DNA of 50,543 nucleotides from NCBI GenBank assembly GCA_903921785.1, contig CAIXRH010000360.1, forward strand, positions 1-50,543, read 5' to 3'. The notes below the pieces were generated by a model that was given only the letters and a program-made list of their open reading frames with translations, made no database searches and was not told where the DNA came from. This DNA comes from an uncultured Pseudomonadota bacterium (lineage in GTDB: Bacteria > Myxococcota_A > UBA796 > SXON01). Below, piece by piece: positions 32,024-40,278 of this stretch. A program made the position numbers and the translations under genes. The stretch's first letter is position 1; every line of letters starts with the position of its first letter.

Positions 32024-34777
32024 ATGTACACGCTGTTCATCCTCAAGCTCGTCGGCGGCGCCACCGGCGACGAATTCGGCGCGTCCTTGCTCTCGCTCCA
32101 CGACCTCAACGGCGACGGGATCGATGACCTCGTCGTCGGCGCGCCCGGGGAAGACTCGGCCGGCACCGGCGCCGGCGCGGTCTACGTATATACCGGGGTT
32201 AGCTCTGGCTACCTCGACACCGAGAACCCCAGCGTGATCTTCGGGGCCGCCGCGGGAGACGGCTTCGGGCGCCACCTCGCGATCGGCGACGTGGACGGCG
32301 ACGGCGCCGAGGACCTCGCCGTGTACGGCGACGGCTGCGAGTGTGTCTCGATCGTCTCGACGCTGGACGCGTTTGCCAGCCGCGCGATCCTCACCGGCAC
32401 CACCGGCACCCAGTTCGGCGCGTCCCTCGACCTCGGGGACGTTAACGGTGACGGCTACAGCGACCTCGTCGTCGGCGCGTCGGGCGACGACACCAACGGG
32501 GTCGACGCGGGAGCGGCCTACGTCTATTCCGGTAGTGCTTCCGGGCTCTCGGCGAGCCCCGACACGATCCTCCTCGGCGAGGGCGCGGGGGACGGCTTCG
32601 GCACCGCGGTGCTCGACAGCCTCGACGCCGACGGCGACGGCGACGACGAGGTCGTCGTCGGTGCGCCAGCGGGCGGAGCCAACGATTGGGGCGCCGCCTA
32701 CGCCTGGTACGGCGATCCCGCCGGGATCGGCGCGGCGTACGACTGGAGCGACGAGAGCGCGAGCCAGTGGGACTACGGAGCGCAGCTCGCCCCCGGCGAC
32801 TTCAACGGCGACGGCTACGGGGACGTGCTGATCGTGGGCTTCGATCTGAACGGAGGCACCGAGAAGGCGAGCGGCTCCGCGAGCGGGTTTGGCAGCATCA
32901 CCTCGGGCCTTCGGGTGCTCGGCTACCTCGACTCCGTCGTGACCGGTCCCGGGGCGGACGGGGATGGGGACGGGGCGGACGACCTGCCCTACCAGGTCAC
33001 CCAGTCGGACGATTCCGATTGGGACTGCTACGACGTTCCCCGCGTCGGGTCCGGGTTCGCGGACGCGTTGGATCTGCCCGATGCCGTTTCGATCGCCGGT
33101 GCGGGCGACCAGGTCGCGGGCGCGACGGACGAGCTCTGGGTGGCGACGGCCGGCGGTGCGGGCACGGTGTACCTCGCGGTGTCGGCCGAGGACGCCGACG
33201 GCGACGGCTACCTCTCGGGCGTCCTCGACACCCTCGCGGACTGCGACGACGGCGACCGGGCCGTACACCCGAACGCCCTGGAGACCGACGGCGACGGGCT
33301 CGACAGCGACTGCGACGGCGCGGACGACGCGGCGATCTCGACCTCGCCGCCGACATGTCGGAGCGCCGCGAGCCTCCCCGAGGCGCTCGCGCTCCTCGAC
33401 GCCGACCAGCGGGTGTCGACCGACGTCCCGGGGTGGGTGGCGGAGGCGGAGGGCGCCCTCAGTGGCCGGTACATCGTCGCGGGGAGCGATGGGGACCACG
33501 TTTGGAGTCGCGCCTGGTTGCCCTCGACCGACACGCTCTCCGGGAACCTCCTCCAGGGCTGGGACGACCGCGCCTCCGTCTACGAGCTCTGGCCGGAAGA
33601 GTGTGTGTACTCGAGCTCGTCCACGTCGATCCTGGCCTTCGATCTGCAGTGGGCCACGCCCACCTCGACCGGCCTGGCGCCCATGCGCGCCGCCCACTCA
33701 TCCCACGACGACAGCGACACCTACGCGGGCCACGGGACCTGGTCCGACGGGACCGAGCGGGCGTTCTACACGACGGTCCGCTCCGGGCACTCCGAGTATG
33801 AGTCCTACACCTCGTTCTGGAACTACGACTTCGAGGGACTCACCGAGACCAGCGACGGGTGCGCCTTCTCCTACGACTACATCGACGGGGACTACGACAG
33901 CGGCATGTTCGAGGGGACGTTGTGGTCGTTCGACGACGGCGTCCACACGGCGGAGGTTTCGGTTCGGTTCACCGACGCGGGATGCGATCAATCCCATTGG
34001 ACCGTGGGCCGGCTGGACGGCGGCCCGTGGCGCCCGATCGACCCGACCACGTGGACCGACCTCGGCACGACCGACGCCGACGGGGACGGCTGGCCGGCCG
34101 ACGCCGGCGACTGCGACGACGCCGACGCCACTGTGAACCCCTGCGCCGTCGAGACGGAGGCGTGCGTCGACCAGAACTGCGATGGGTACGTCGAGGATCG
34201 GGACCGCGACGGGGTGCTCGACTGCGACGACTGCGATTCGCGGGACGAGACGGTGGGCGTGGGCGTTGAGTGGTTCGGCGAAGACGACGACGGGGACGGA
34301 TACGGGGACGTCTCGCTCGGTCCCGCGTGCGAAGCGCCGGGCGACGGCAGCTCCACCGTGCCGGACTGCGATGACTCCGACGCGCGCATCTCGCCCGAGG
34401 GCGAGGAGGACTGCAACGGCGTGGACGACGACTGCGACGGCGCCGTCGATGAGCGCGCCACGGTCGCCCACTTCCTCGATCTCGACGGCGACGGCTACGG
34501 CTCCGAGGCGGTCCCGGCCCCCGACGATCGCGCGTGCGAAGGCACGACCGTCGGGGGCGACTGCGACGACCTCGACCCGGCGACCTTTCCCGGCGCCCCC
34601 GAGGTCCCGGATGACGGCTTCGACCAGGACTGCGACGGGGAGGACTTCTCGCCCGGCTCGGGCAAGGGGGAAGCGCCGGCGGAGCCGGGCTGCTTCGGCG
34701 GCTCCGCGCTGCTCTTCGGCGCGTTGGGCCTCGCGGGCGGGGTGCGGCGGCGGCGGGCGAGGGTCCCGGCGGCCTGA
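32024..34777 (+). CDS. FG-GAP and DCDD-repeat surface protein with sorting tail
   Basis: About 917 residues from the ATG at 32024, which has a perfect GGAGG site four bases upstream. Residues 8-380 hold FG-GAP-like repeats (DLNGDGIDDLVVG, DVNGDGYSDLVVG, DADGDGDDEVVVG). DCDD/MopE-type metal-binding motifs follow at about 410-440 and 690-885 (for example GDCDDADATVNPC and EEDCNGVDDDCDG). The C-terminus PGCFGGSALLFGALGLAGG-VRRRR resembles a MYXO-CTERM anchor. The start is odd: only MYTLFILKLVGGA precedes the first blade, a poor signal peptide. Either export relies on this short segment or the gene has lost its 5' end. Confidence 0.8.
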   Translation: MYTLFILKLVGGATGDEFGASLLSLHDLNGDGIDDLVVGAPGEDSAGTGAGAVYVYTGVSSGYLDTENPSVIFGAAAGDGFGRHLAIGDVDGDGAEDLAVYGDGCECVSIVSTLDAFASRAILTGTTGTQFGASLDLGDVNGDGYSDLVVGASGDDTNGVDAGAAYVYSGSASGLSASPDTILLGEGAGDGFGTAVLDSLDADGDGDDEVVVGAPAGGANDWGAAYAWYGDPAGIGAAYDWSDESASQWDYGAQLAPGDFNGDGYGDVLIVGFDLNGGTEKASGSASGFGSITSGLRVLGYLDSVVTGPGADGDGDGADDLPYQVTQSDDSDWDCYDVPRVGSGFADALDLPDAVSIAGAGDQVAGATDELWVATAGGAGTVYLAVSAEDADGDGYLSGVLDTLADCDDGDRAVHPNALETDGDGLDSDCDGADDAAISTSPPTCRSAASLPEALALLDADQRVSTDVPGWVAEAEGALSGRYIVAGSDGDHVWSRAWLPSTDTLSGNLLQGWDDRASVYELWPEECVYSSSSTSILAFDLQWATPTSTGLAPMRAAHSSHDDSDTYAGHGTWSDGTERAFYTTVRSGHSEYESYTSFWNYDFEGLTETSDGCAFSYDYIDGDYDSGMFEGTLWSFDDGVHTAEVSVRFTDAGCDQSHWTVGRLDGGPWRPIDPTTWTDLGTTDADGDGWPADAGDCDDADATVNPCAVETEACVDQNCDGYVEDRDRDGVLDCDDCDSRDETVGVGVEWFGEDDDGDGYGDVSLGPACEAPGDGSSTVPDCDDSDARISPEGEEDCNGVDDDCDGAVDERATVAHFLDLDGDGYGSEAVPAPDDRACEGTTVGGDCDDLDPATFPGAPEVPDDGFDQDCDGEDFSPGSGKGEAPAEPGCFGGSALLFGALGLAGGVRRRRARVPAA

Positions 34778-34809
34778 CCGAGGACTCCCCGCCCGGGTGC
34801 CGCCGTGCC

Positions 34810-34877
34810 GGGCGCCGACGCCTGTCCTGGCTCGCGACGGTGGAGAGGGGCCGGGAGGGGGAACAATCCTCGTCGTC
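34810..34877 (+). repeat. 3'-end dispersed repeat, copy B
   Basis: This 68-bp copy begins 32 bases after the stop of the preceding FG-GAP/DCDD gene and lies in that gene's orientation. It is 61/68 identical to copy A and shares a 51-bp core with copy C. Confidence 0.75.
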
Positions 34878-34884
34878 GGTCCGG

Positions 34885-34897
34885 TACCCCCGGGGTA
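34885..34897. promoter_or_regulatory. Palindrome TACCCC-C-GGGGTA
   Basis: A perfect 13-bp palindrome in the gap between two secreted-protein genes, about 80 bases before the ATG at 34976. It could be an operator for the downstream lipoprotein gene. No factor is known. Confidence 0.3.
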
Positions 34898-34975
34898 TGG
34901 CGCCCTGGCTGGGGGTTGAGTGGGGGTGTGGCCAGACGGCCCCGAAAGTAAGGTGCTGGCCTTCCTCGAAGGCCC

Positions 34976-36535
34976 ATGACCCGTCTCCTCTTCGCTCCGT
35001 TCGTCCTCCTCATCGCCTGTGGCACCTCCCCCGCCGACGACACCCAGCCTGGCGACGAAACGGCCGCGGTAGACGCCGACTCCGACGGGTTCACCGCCGC
35101 CGAAGACTGCGATGACGACGACGCCGCGGTGAACCCCGACGCCGCCGAGCTCTGCAACGGCGTGGACGACGACTGCGACGGCAGCCCCGACGTCGGCGCC
35201 ACCGACGCCCTTCAGGGCTACACCGACGCCGACGGCGACGGCTACGGCGACCCGGCCACCGCGACCGCCACCTGCGACCTCGGCGGGCTCGTCGACAACG
35301 GCGACGACTGCGACGACACCTCCGCGGCCATCTCCCCCGACGCCGTCGAGCTCTGCAACGAGGTGGACGACGACTGCGACGGCGCCACCGATGAGGACGC
35401 TGCGGACGCGACGACCTGGCACCCGGACACGGATGGCGACGGCTACGGCGACGCCGCCACCAGCGTGACCCAGTGCGCCCCCCCGGAGGAGATCTCCACC
35501 CCCGACGGCTCCGACTGCGACGACGCGGACGCCACCGTCATGCCCGGCGCCGAGGAGCACTGCGACGGCCTCGACAACGACTGCGATCCCGCCACGGCGG
35601 ACGCCGGCGTGTGGATCGAGCAAGGCGGCATCTGGACGGACTGGACGGCCACCCTCGCCGCCGGGACGGTCGACGGCCCCGTGAGCGGGGGGATCACCAC
35701 CGGTACCCTGCACGTCTGCGACGGCACCTGGTACCTCCAGCTCTCGATCACCGGCGACGCCGAGGTGGTCGGCCACACCGCCAGCTCCCCGGCCACGGTG
35801 TCCGCGGGCAGCTATGGCACGACGTTCTACGCGCGCGGCACCGCCGGGTCGATCAACGTCTCGATCCGCGATCTCACGATCCTGGGCGGCACGGGCGCCT
35901 ACTCGTCGAGCGCCGGGTTCTCCGGAGGGGGCGGCGTGCTCTGCGACGGGATGGGTAGCGACACCCTTGCGCTCGACGGCGTCACGATCACGGGCGGCCA
36001 AACCTACACCGGCGGCGCGGTCCTCGCGGTCGACTGCGACGTGAGCCTCACCAACTCCACCCTCTCCGGGAACCAGTCGGACTACGGCGGAGGATTCCTC
36101 GGGTACTCCACCTGGAGCGACGCCTCGCTGACGATGACGGACAGCGTGATCGAGGGCAACGTGGCGGGGACCGGCGGGGGGATCTACGTGCAGGCTCCGA
36201 GCGCAAGCACGCTGACGATGACCAACTCCCTCGTCCGCGACAACAGCGCCGAGTACGGGGGAGGCGGACTGGCGACGTTCTACGCGGTGGGCAGCACCTG
36301 CAACGCCGACGCGGGGACGTACTCCGGGGTCGTCGGCAATTCTTCGCCTGACGGGGCCGTTTTGCTCTACGACTACAGCTACGGCGGCTCCTTCACTTCC
36401 GCCGGCTGCAACTTCGGCGCGACGGAGACGACGGACGACAACCTTCCCAACGACATCTACGTAGGCGATCTCGCGACCGGCTACGCCTACGGCGACGACG
36501 CCACGTTCACCTGCGACGGCGCCGGCTGCCGCTGA
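34976..36535 (+). CDS. DCDD-repeat lipoprotein with beta-helix-like domain
   Basis: A 519-residue lipoprotein (lipobox LLIAC). Residues 30-200 carry several MopE-like putative metal-binding units, for example AEDCDDDDAAVNPDAAELC, NGVDDDCDGSPD and DGSDCDDADATVMPGAEEHC. Residues 220-500 are rich in short repeats such as SLTNSTLSGNQSDYGGGF and TMTNSLVRDNSAEYGGGG, a right-handed parallel beta-helix pattern (polymorphic outer-membrane/pectate-lyase-like). No catalytic residues are recognised. An AAGG-like ribosome site precedes the ATG, with TAAGGT further upstream. A strong hairpin follows the stop. Confidence 0.75.
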   Translation: MTRLLFAPFVLLIACGTSPADDTQPGDETAAVDADSDGFTAAEDCDDDDAAVNPDAAELCNGVDDDCDGSPDVGATDALQGYTDADGDGYGDPATATATCDLGGLVDNGDDCDDTSAAISPDAVELCNEVDDDCDGATDEDAADATTWHPDTDGDGYGDAATSVTQCAPPEEISTPDGSDCDDADATVMPGAEEHCDGLDNDCDPATADAGVWIEQGGIWTDWTATLAAGTVDGPVSGGITTGTLHVCDGTWYLQLSITGDAEVVGHTASSPATVSAGSYGTTFYARGTAGSINVSIRDLTILGGTGAYSSSAGFSGGGGVLCDGMGSDTLALDGVTITGGQTYTGGAVLAVDCDVSLTNSTLSGNQSDYGGGFLGYSTWSDASLTMTDSVIEGNVAGTGGGIYVQAPSASTLTMTNSLVRDNSAEYGGGGLATFYAVGSTCNADAGTYSGVVGNSSPDGAVLLYDYSYGGSFTSAGCNFGATETTDDNLPNDIYVGDLATGYAYGDDATFTCDGAGCR

Positions 36536-36559
36536 GCGAGGCACGTCCGCTTACGGGGA

Positions 36560-36588
36560 GGCGGCGCATCCGGACTCGATGCGCCGCC
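36560..36588 (+). terminator. Strong hairpin after the beta-helix lipoprotein gene
   Basis: GGCGGCGCATC-CGGACTC-GATGCGCCGCC is a perfect 11-bp stem with a 7-base loop, 24 bases after the stop codon. It is the most stable hairpin noticed in the window. Confidence 0.6.
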
Positions 36589-36654
36589 CACGAACGCACA
36601 GAACGGTGATCCCGGTCGCACGCGAGCGCGCGCGGCATCGGGGTACATGGCCGC

Positions 36655-37119
36655 ATGTCCGTCGCCCCCGCAGACTTCAAGCAGGCCCTCGGCCGGTTCC
36701 TCTCCGGCGTCACCGTCGTCGCCACGGAGGTGGACGGCGTGGTCCACGGGATGACCGCGAGCGCGTTCCTCTCCGTCTCCCTCGATCCGCCCCTGGTGCT
36801 CGTCTCCGTGGCGAAGAAGGCGAAGATGCACGAACATCTATCCGGCGCCCGCCACTGGAGCGCTACCATCCTCGCTGGCGATCAGTCCGCTTTGTCCAAC
36901 CACTTCGCCGGCTACGGCGACGCCGACGTTCGCTGGGAGACGGAGGCCGGTCAGGCCCCGGTGCTGGCCGGCGGGCTCGCCTGGGTCCGCTGCGAGGCCT
37001 TCGCCGCCCACGACGCCGGCGACCACACCCTCTACGTCGGGCGGGTGGTGGCCTGTGGCTACGAAGAGCGGGAGCCCCTCTCCTATTTCCGCGGGAAGTA
37101 CCGGACGCTCGCGCCCTGA
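36655..37119 (+). CDS. Flavin reductase-like FMN-binding protein
   Basis: A 154-residue protein of the flavin reductase-like family (HpaC/NADH:FMN oxidoreductase fold). MTASAFLSVSLDPPLVLVSV is the FMN-binding signature, and HTLYVGRVVAC and PLSYFRGKYRTL complete the fold. These enzymes supply reduced flavin to monooxygenases. No partner oxygenase gene is adjacent. TACATG lies five bases before the ATG and there is no Shine-Dalgarno sequence. Confidence 0.88.
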   Translation: MSVAPADFKQALGRFLSGVTVVATEVDGVVHGMTASAFLSVSLDPPLVLVSVAKKAKMHEHLSGARHWSATILAGDQSALSNHFAGYGDADVRWETEAGQAPVLAGGLAWVRCEAFAAHDAGDHTLYVGRVVACGYEEREPLSYFRGKYRTLAP

Positions 37120-37141
37120 GGGGCGGTTACTAATCTTTTCG

Positions 37142-37170
37142 TTGACGGTCTACGAATGCCTTAGTAGATT
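37142..37170 (+). promoter_or_regulatory. blaI-like gene promoter with palindromic operator
   Basis: TTGACG (37142-37147) and TAGATT (37165-37170) are separated by 17 bases. A near-perfect palindrome, TCTACGAA-TGCC-TTAGTAGA (37149-37168, one mismatch per arm), fills the spacer and overlaps the -10. The -10 ends six bases before the ATG at 37177, so transcription should begin at or next to the start codon. A BlaI-type repressor bound here would block RNA polymerase and give self-regulation. Confidence 0.7.
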
Positions 37171-37176
37171 GTCGAC

Positions 37177-37554
37177 ATGCCCGATCCGCGCCTGTTGACC
37201 GCCGCCGAGCTCGAGCTCATGCACGTGCTCTGGGAGCGCGGCCCGAGCACGGTGGCCGAGGTGATCGAGGGGCTCCAGGGCCCCGCCCGCGCCTACACCA
37301 CTGTCGCCACGCTGCTCAAGATCCTCGACGACAAGGGCTTCGCCCGCACGGAGCGCGAGGGGCGGCGGCTGGTGTACGCCCCTGTCGTCATCCGCGGCGA
37401 ATACGAAGCCACCGCCGTGCGCGATGTCGTGCAGCGGGTGTTCTCCGGGGACGCCGCCGCGCTCGTCCGCGCCCTGGTGGACACCGAGCCGCTCGACGAC
37501 GCCACCCGCGCCGAGCTGGCGTTGCTCCTCATCCGCGCGGAGTCGGGGCGATGA
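37177..37554 (+). CDS. BlaI/MecI-family transcriptional repressor
   Basis: A 125-residue winged-helix protein of the penicillinase repressor family. LTAAELELMHVLWERGPSTV begins the DNA-binding domain, and TTVATLLKILDDKGFARTE is the recognition helix and wing region. The C-terminal part is the dimerisation segment. In the bla/mec systems the repressor is cleaved after an M56 membrane protease senses beta-lactam. The stop overlaps the M56 start (ATGA). The family cleavage site (Asn-Phe) is not obvious here. There is no Shine-Dalgarno sequence; the mRNA may be leaderless. Confidence 0.88.
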   Translation: MPDPRLLTAAELELMHVLWERGPSTVAEVIEGLQGPARAYTTVATLLKILDDKGFARTEREGRRLVYAPVVIRGEYEATAVRDVVQRVFSGDAAALVRALVDTEPLDDATRAELALLLIRAESGR

Positions 37555-39050
37555 TCGGCGCGTGGATCCCCCTGCAGGTGGCGGTCCTGGCGATCGGCGG
37601 CGCGGCCCGCTTGCTCGTGCGCTTCGTGCCGAGTGAAGCCCAGACGCTCCAACGTGCGCTGCTCCTGGCCGCCCCGCTCGCATTGGCGGCCGGCTGGATG
37701 CCGGGAGAACGACCGTTCCTGCCGTCGGCGCAGGTGTGGGCGCCCGCCTCCGGCGAGGTCGCCCCGCGGGTTTCCCTTGGCGCCTCGCCGGCGCTCCCGG
37801 TCCCGCCCGCCGCCGAAGCGCCCGTCGCGCTCGCCCTGATGCTGGCCGGGACGGTGCCGGGCCTGCGCGCGCTCCTCGCGCTTCGCCGCCAGCTCTCGGG
37901 CGCTCACCGCCTCCGTCGGGTGCGCGGGGTGGAGGTGTGGCTCGGGCCGAACGTGGCCACGCCGTTCGCGGTCTGGCTGGGGCGCCCCGTCGTCGTCCTC
38001 GACCCCGACACGGCCTTCGATCCTGAGCTCTCCCGGCTGGCGATCCGCCACGAGCTGCAGCACCACCGCCACCACGATGCGCTCCTGGCCTGGGGCCTCG
38101 TCCTCCTCGGCGTCGCCTCCCCCTTCGCCGCCTGGCTCCGCGCGCCGTTCTCCGAGGCCGAGGAGCTCGCGGTGGACCGGGCGTTGGTCGCCCGCGGCGT
38201 CCCCGCCCGGCCGTACGCCGCCGCGCTCGCCCGGATCGCCCTGCGCGCCGCCCCCTCTCCGTCGCTGCTCACCGCGGGCCTGCCCGCCTTCCTCCCCCGG
38301 AGACTCCGGATGTTGCTCGCGCCCCCCGCGGCCCGCCGCCCCGTCACCCTCGCCGCCCGCGCCACCGTCGCGCTCGTGCTCCTCGGCGCGGCCCCGCTCG
38401 GCTGGGCCACCGACGGCCTCGCCCAGGATCATCGCGTCGATCCTGCGCGCTTCACCTCCGCCGCCGAGCGCCTCGACGACGCGGGCGTGTTCCTCGGCGC
38501 CAACGACCCCGCGGTCGCCGCCGCGCTCGACCAGCTCGTCGCCACGCCCCGCGGACGCGCCTGGGCGGAGCAGTCGCTGGCCCGCGCCGAGGCGATCCGT
38601 CCGGCGATCGAGGCCGCCCTGGCCGACGCCGGGCTGCCGCCGGAGCTCAGCGCGGTCCCGTTCGTGGAGAGCGGCTACCGCAACCGCGCGGAGTCGGAGC
38701 TGCCCGCGAGCGTGCCCGTGGCCAGCCGCGGCGCCGGCTACTGGATGTTCATTCAGCCGACCGCGCGGGCGTACGGCCTCAGCGTGGACGCTTCCGTGGA
38801 CGAACGAACCGACCTTGGGAAGGAGACCGCGGCGGCCGTCGCGCTCTTCCGCGCCGACCACGACCGCTACGGCGACTGGGCGCTCACCCTCGCCGCCTAC
38901 AACCAGGGAGAACGAGCGGTCGATCGCGCCATCGAGGCCGGCCACAGCCGCGACGTGTTCACGCTCCAGGAGGCCGGCCTGCTCAACGACTACGTGGCGC
39001 AGGTATACGCCGCCGCGATCGTGATCGCCGACGCGTCGCTCCTGCGCTGA
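37551..39050 (+). CDS. M56 membrane protease fused to a lytic transglycosylase
   Basis: A 499-residue protein. Residues 1-290 form a BlaR1/MecR1-type M56 protease: membrane segments, HELQHH (HExxH, 167-171) and a downstream acidic EAEELAVDRAL (200-212). A membrane helix at about 268-288 precedes the extracytoplasmic part. Residues 350-470 match an SLT/MltD lytic transglycosylase: candidate catalytic Glu373 in FVESGY, GAGYWMFIQPTARAYGL and AYNQG. BlaR1 normally has a penicillin-binding domain here. The inference is that this protein senses or cuts peptidoglycan and signals to the upstream BlaI-type repressor. The start is set by the ATGA overlap. Confidence 0.82.
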   Translation: MIGAWIPLQVAVLAIGGAARLLVRFVPSEAQTLQRALLLAAPLALAAGWMPGERPFLPSAQVWAPASGEVAPRVSLGASPALPVPPAAEAPVALALMLAGTVPGLRALLALRRQLSGAHRLRRVRGVEVWLGPNVATPFAVWLGRPVVVLDPDTAFDPELSRLAIRHELQHHRHHDALLAWGLVLLGVASPFAAWLRAPFSEAEELAVDRALVARGVPARPYAAALARIALRAAPSPSLLTAGLPAFLPRRLRMLLAPPAARRPVTLAARATVALVLLGAAPLGWATDGLAQDHRVDPARFTSAAERLDDAGVFLGANDPAVAAALDQLVATPRGRAWAEQSLARAEAIRPAIEAALADAGLPPELSAVPFVESGYRNRAESELPASVPVASRGAGYWMFIQPTARAYGLSVDASVDERTDLGKETAAAVALFRADHDRYGDWALTLAAYNQGERAVDRAIEAGHSRDVFTLQEAGLLNDYVAQVYAAAIVIADASLLR

Positions 39051-40262
39051 CTACCGCTGCGACCAGTGCAGGAGCAGGCTCCCGATCGCGGGGCCCACGT
39101 TCTCTTCGGGCCCGGGCCGCTTGCCGTCCCACTTCCGTACGTACCGGCGCTGCTGCACCCACACGGCGCTGCCCTCCACGGCGAAGAGGTGGCCTTCCTC
39201 CGGCCACGGCTCGCCCGTGCGCGCTTCGGCGACCTCGTTGAGGTCGGCCTCGGTGGTGGGGAGGAGGCTGTCGTCCGCCTCGCAGCAGAGCCCGACCCGC
39301 GCGGGCCAGCGGTGCAGGGCGACGACCTCCGAGACCGGGAGCGCCTCCCGGACCGCGAGCACCTTGGAGTTGGGCCGGAGCAGGTCGGGGTAGCCGAAGA
39401 CAAGCCAGCTCCGCCCGTCCGCCGCGACGAGGCGCATGCGGGCGTTGGCAGAGCCCAGGACGTCCATCGCGGCGGGGATGGCGGCGATCGCGTCGGGGAT
39501 CGGGGTGGCGCCCGCGGGGAGGAGCTTGCCGCCGAGCGCGGCGACAGCCGCCTGCCAGCCGGAGGCGCCGGGCGTGGCCTCGGGCGCTTCTGCGACGATC
39601 GGCACCACGTCGATCCCCTTGCGCGGCGGCTCCTGGGGTGCGGCGGCGGGGAGCGTCTCCTGCGTGGGAGCGCGTACGGGGGCGGCCGAGGCGGCCGTCA
39701 CCGACGTGGAGGGCCGGGGCCGGATCACCGGCCGAACCAGCTCGGTCGTACGGGCAGCCAGCGGCGCCTCCTTGTGCAGCTCGCCCGTGAGGTGGGCGAG
39801 CTGGGGGAGGATGAGCTTCTCCATCGCGGTGCGGCAGGCGTTGGGCGAGCCGGGGAGCGCGAAGATCACCCGCCCCTTGGCGAAGCCTGCCGTGGCGGAC
39901 GACAGCATCGCGGCAGCGCCGATCTCCCCGAAGGAGATCCACCGGAAGAGCTCGCCGAAGCCGGGGAGCGGGCGCTCGAACCGCCCGGTGAGCACCGCGG
40001 GCGTGCAGTCGCGGGCGGAGACGCCGGTTCCGCCCGTGAAGAGCACCACAGCCACGCCAGCGGTTTCGAGCGCACGGTCGAGCTCGGCGGCGATCTCGGC
40101 CGGATCGTCGGGCACGATCGCGGTGCCGAGGATCGTGTGCCCTGCCGCGGTGCTCAGCTCGCAGAGCACCGGTCCTGAGCGGTCCTCCGCCGGACCGCGC
40201 GAGGTGGACACGGTGACGACGTAGACGCCCAGCGGGGTGGGGAGCTCGTGGGGGTGCGGCAT
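39051..40262 (-). CDS. MoaB/MogA-like protein with long C-terminal extension
   Basis: A 403-residue protein. Residues 1-160 match the MoaB/MogA (molybdopterin adenylyltransferase-like) fold: VVTVSTSRGPAEDRSG, FTGGTGVSARDCTPAVL (GGTG) and KGRVIFALPGSPNACRTAM, in which GSPNA is a molybdopterin-binding signature. A Pro/Ala-rich linker (about 165-225) leads to a 170-residue C-terminal domain I do not recognise (SWLVFGYPDLLRP, then ALHRWPARVGLCC). MoaB is normally about 170 residues. TAGAGG lies six bases before the ATG, but a GGGAG sequence is also close, so the mode of initiation is unclear. Confidence 0.75.
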   Translation of the reverse strand: MPHPHELPTPLGVYVVTVSTSRGPAEDRSGPVLCELSTAAGHTILGTAIVPDDPAEIAAELDRALETAGVAVVLFTGGTGVSARDCTPAVLTGRFERPLPGFGELFRWISFGEIGAAAMLSSATAGFAKGRVIFALPGSPNACRTAMEKLILPQLAHLTGELHKEAPLAARTTELVRPVIRPRPSTSVTAASAAPVRAPTQETLPAAAPQEPPRKGIDVVPIVAEAPEATPGASGWQAAVAALGGKLLPAGATPIPDAIAAIPAAMDVLGSANARMRLVAADGRSWLVFGYPDLLRPNSKVLAVREALPVSEVVALHRWPARVGLCCEADDSLLPTTEADLNEVAEARTGEPWPEEGHLFAVEGSAVWVQQRRYVRKWDGKRPGPEENVGPAIGSLLLHWSQR

Positions 40263-40278
40263 ACGCTCCCTCTAACGC

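Noticed and set aside
29552-33697. A 1381-codon minus-strand frame across the surface-protein genes
   Set aside because: FG-GAP, phosphatase and DCDD motifs are on the plus strand; the long frame only reflects the absence of stops in GC-rich antisense.
26938-36535. The repetitive GGCGACGGC-type DNA as a tandem repeat or recombination array
   Set aside because: The periodicity follows the DxDGDG calcium loops of FG-GAP and DCDD motifs and is explained by the encoded proteins.
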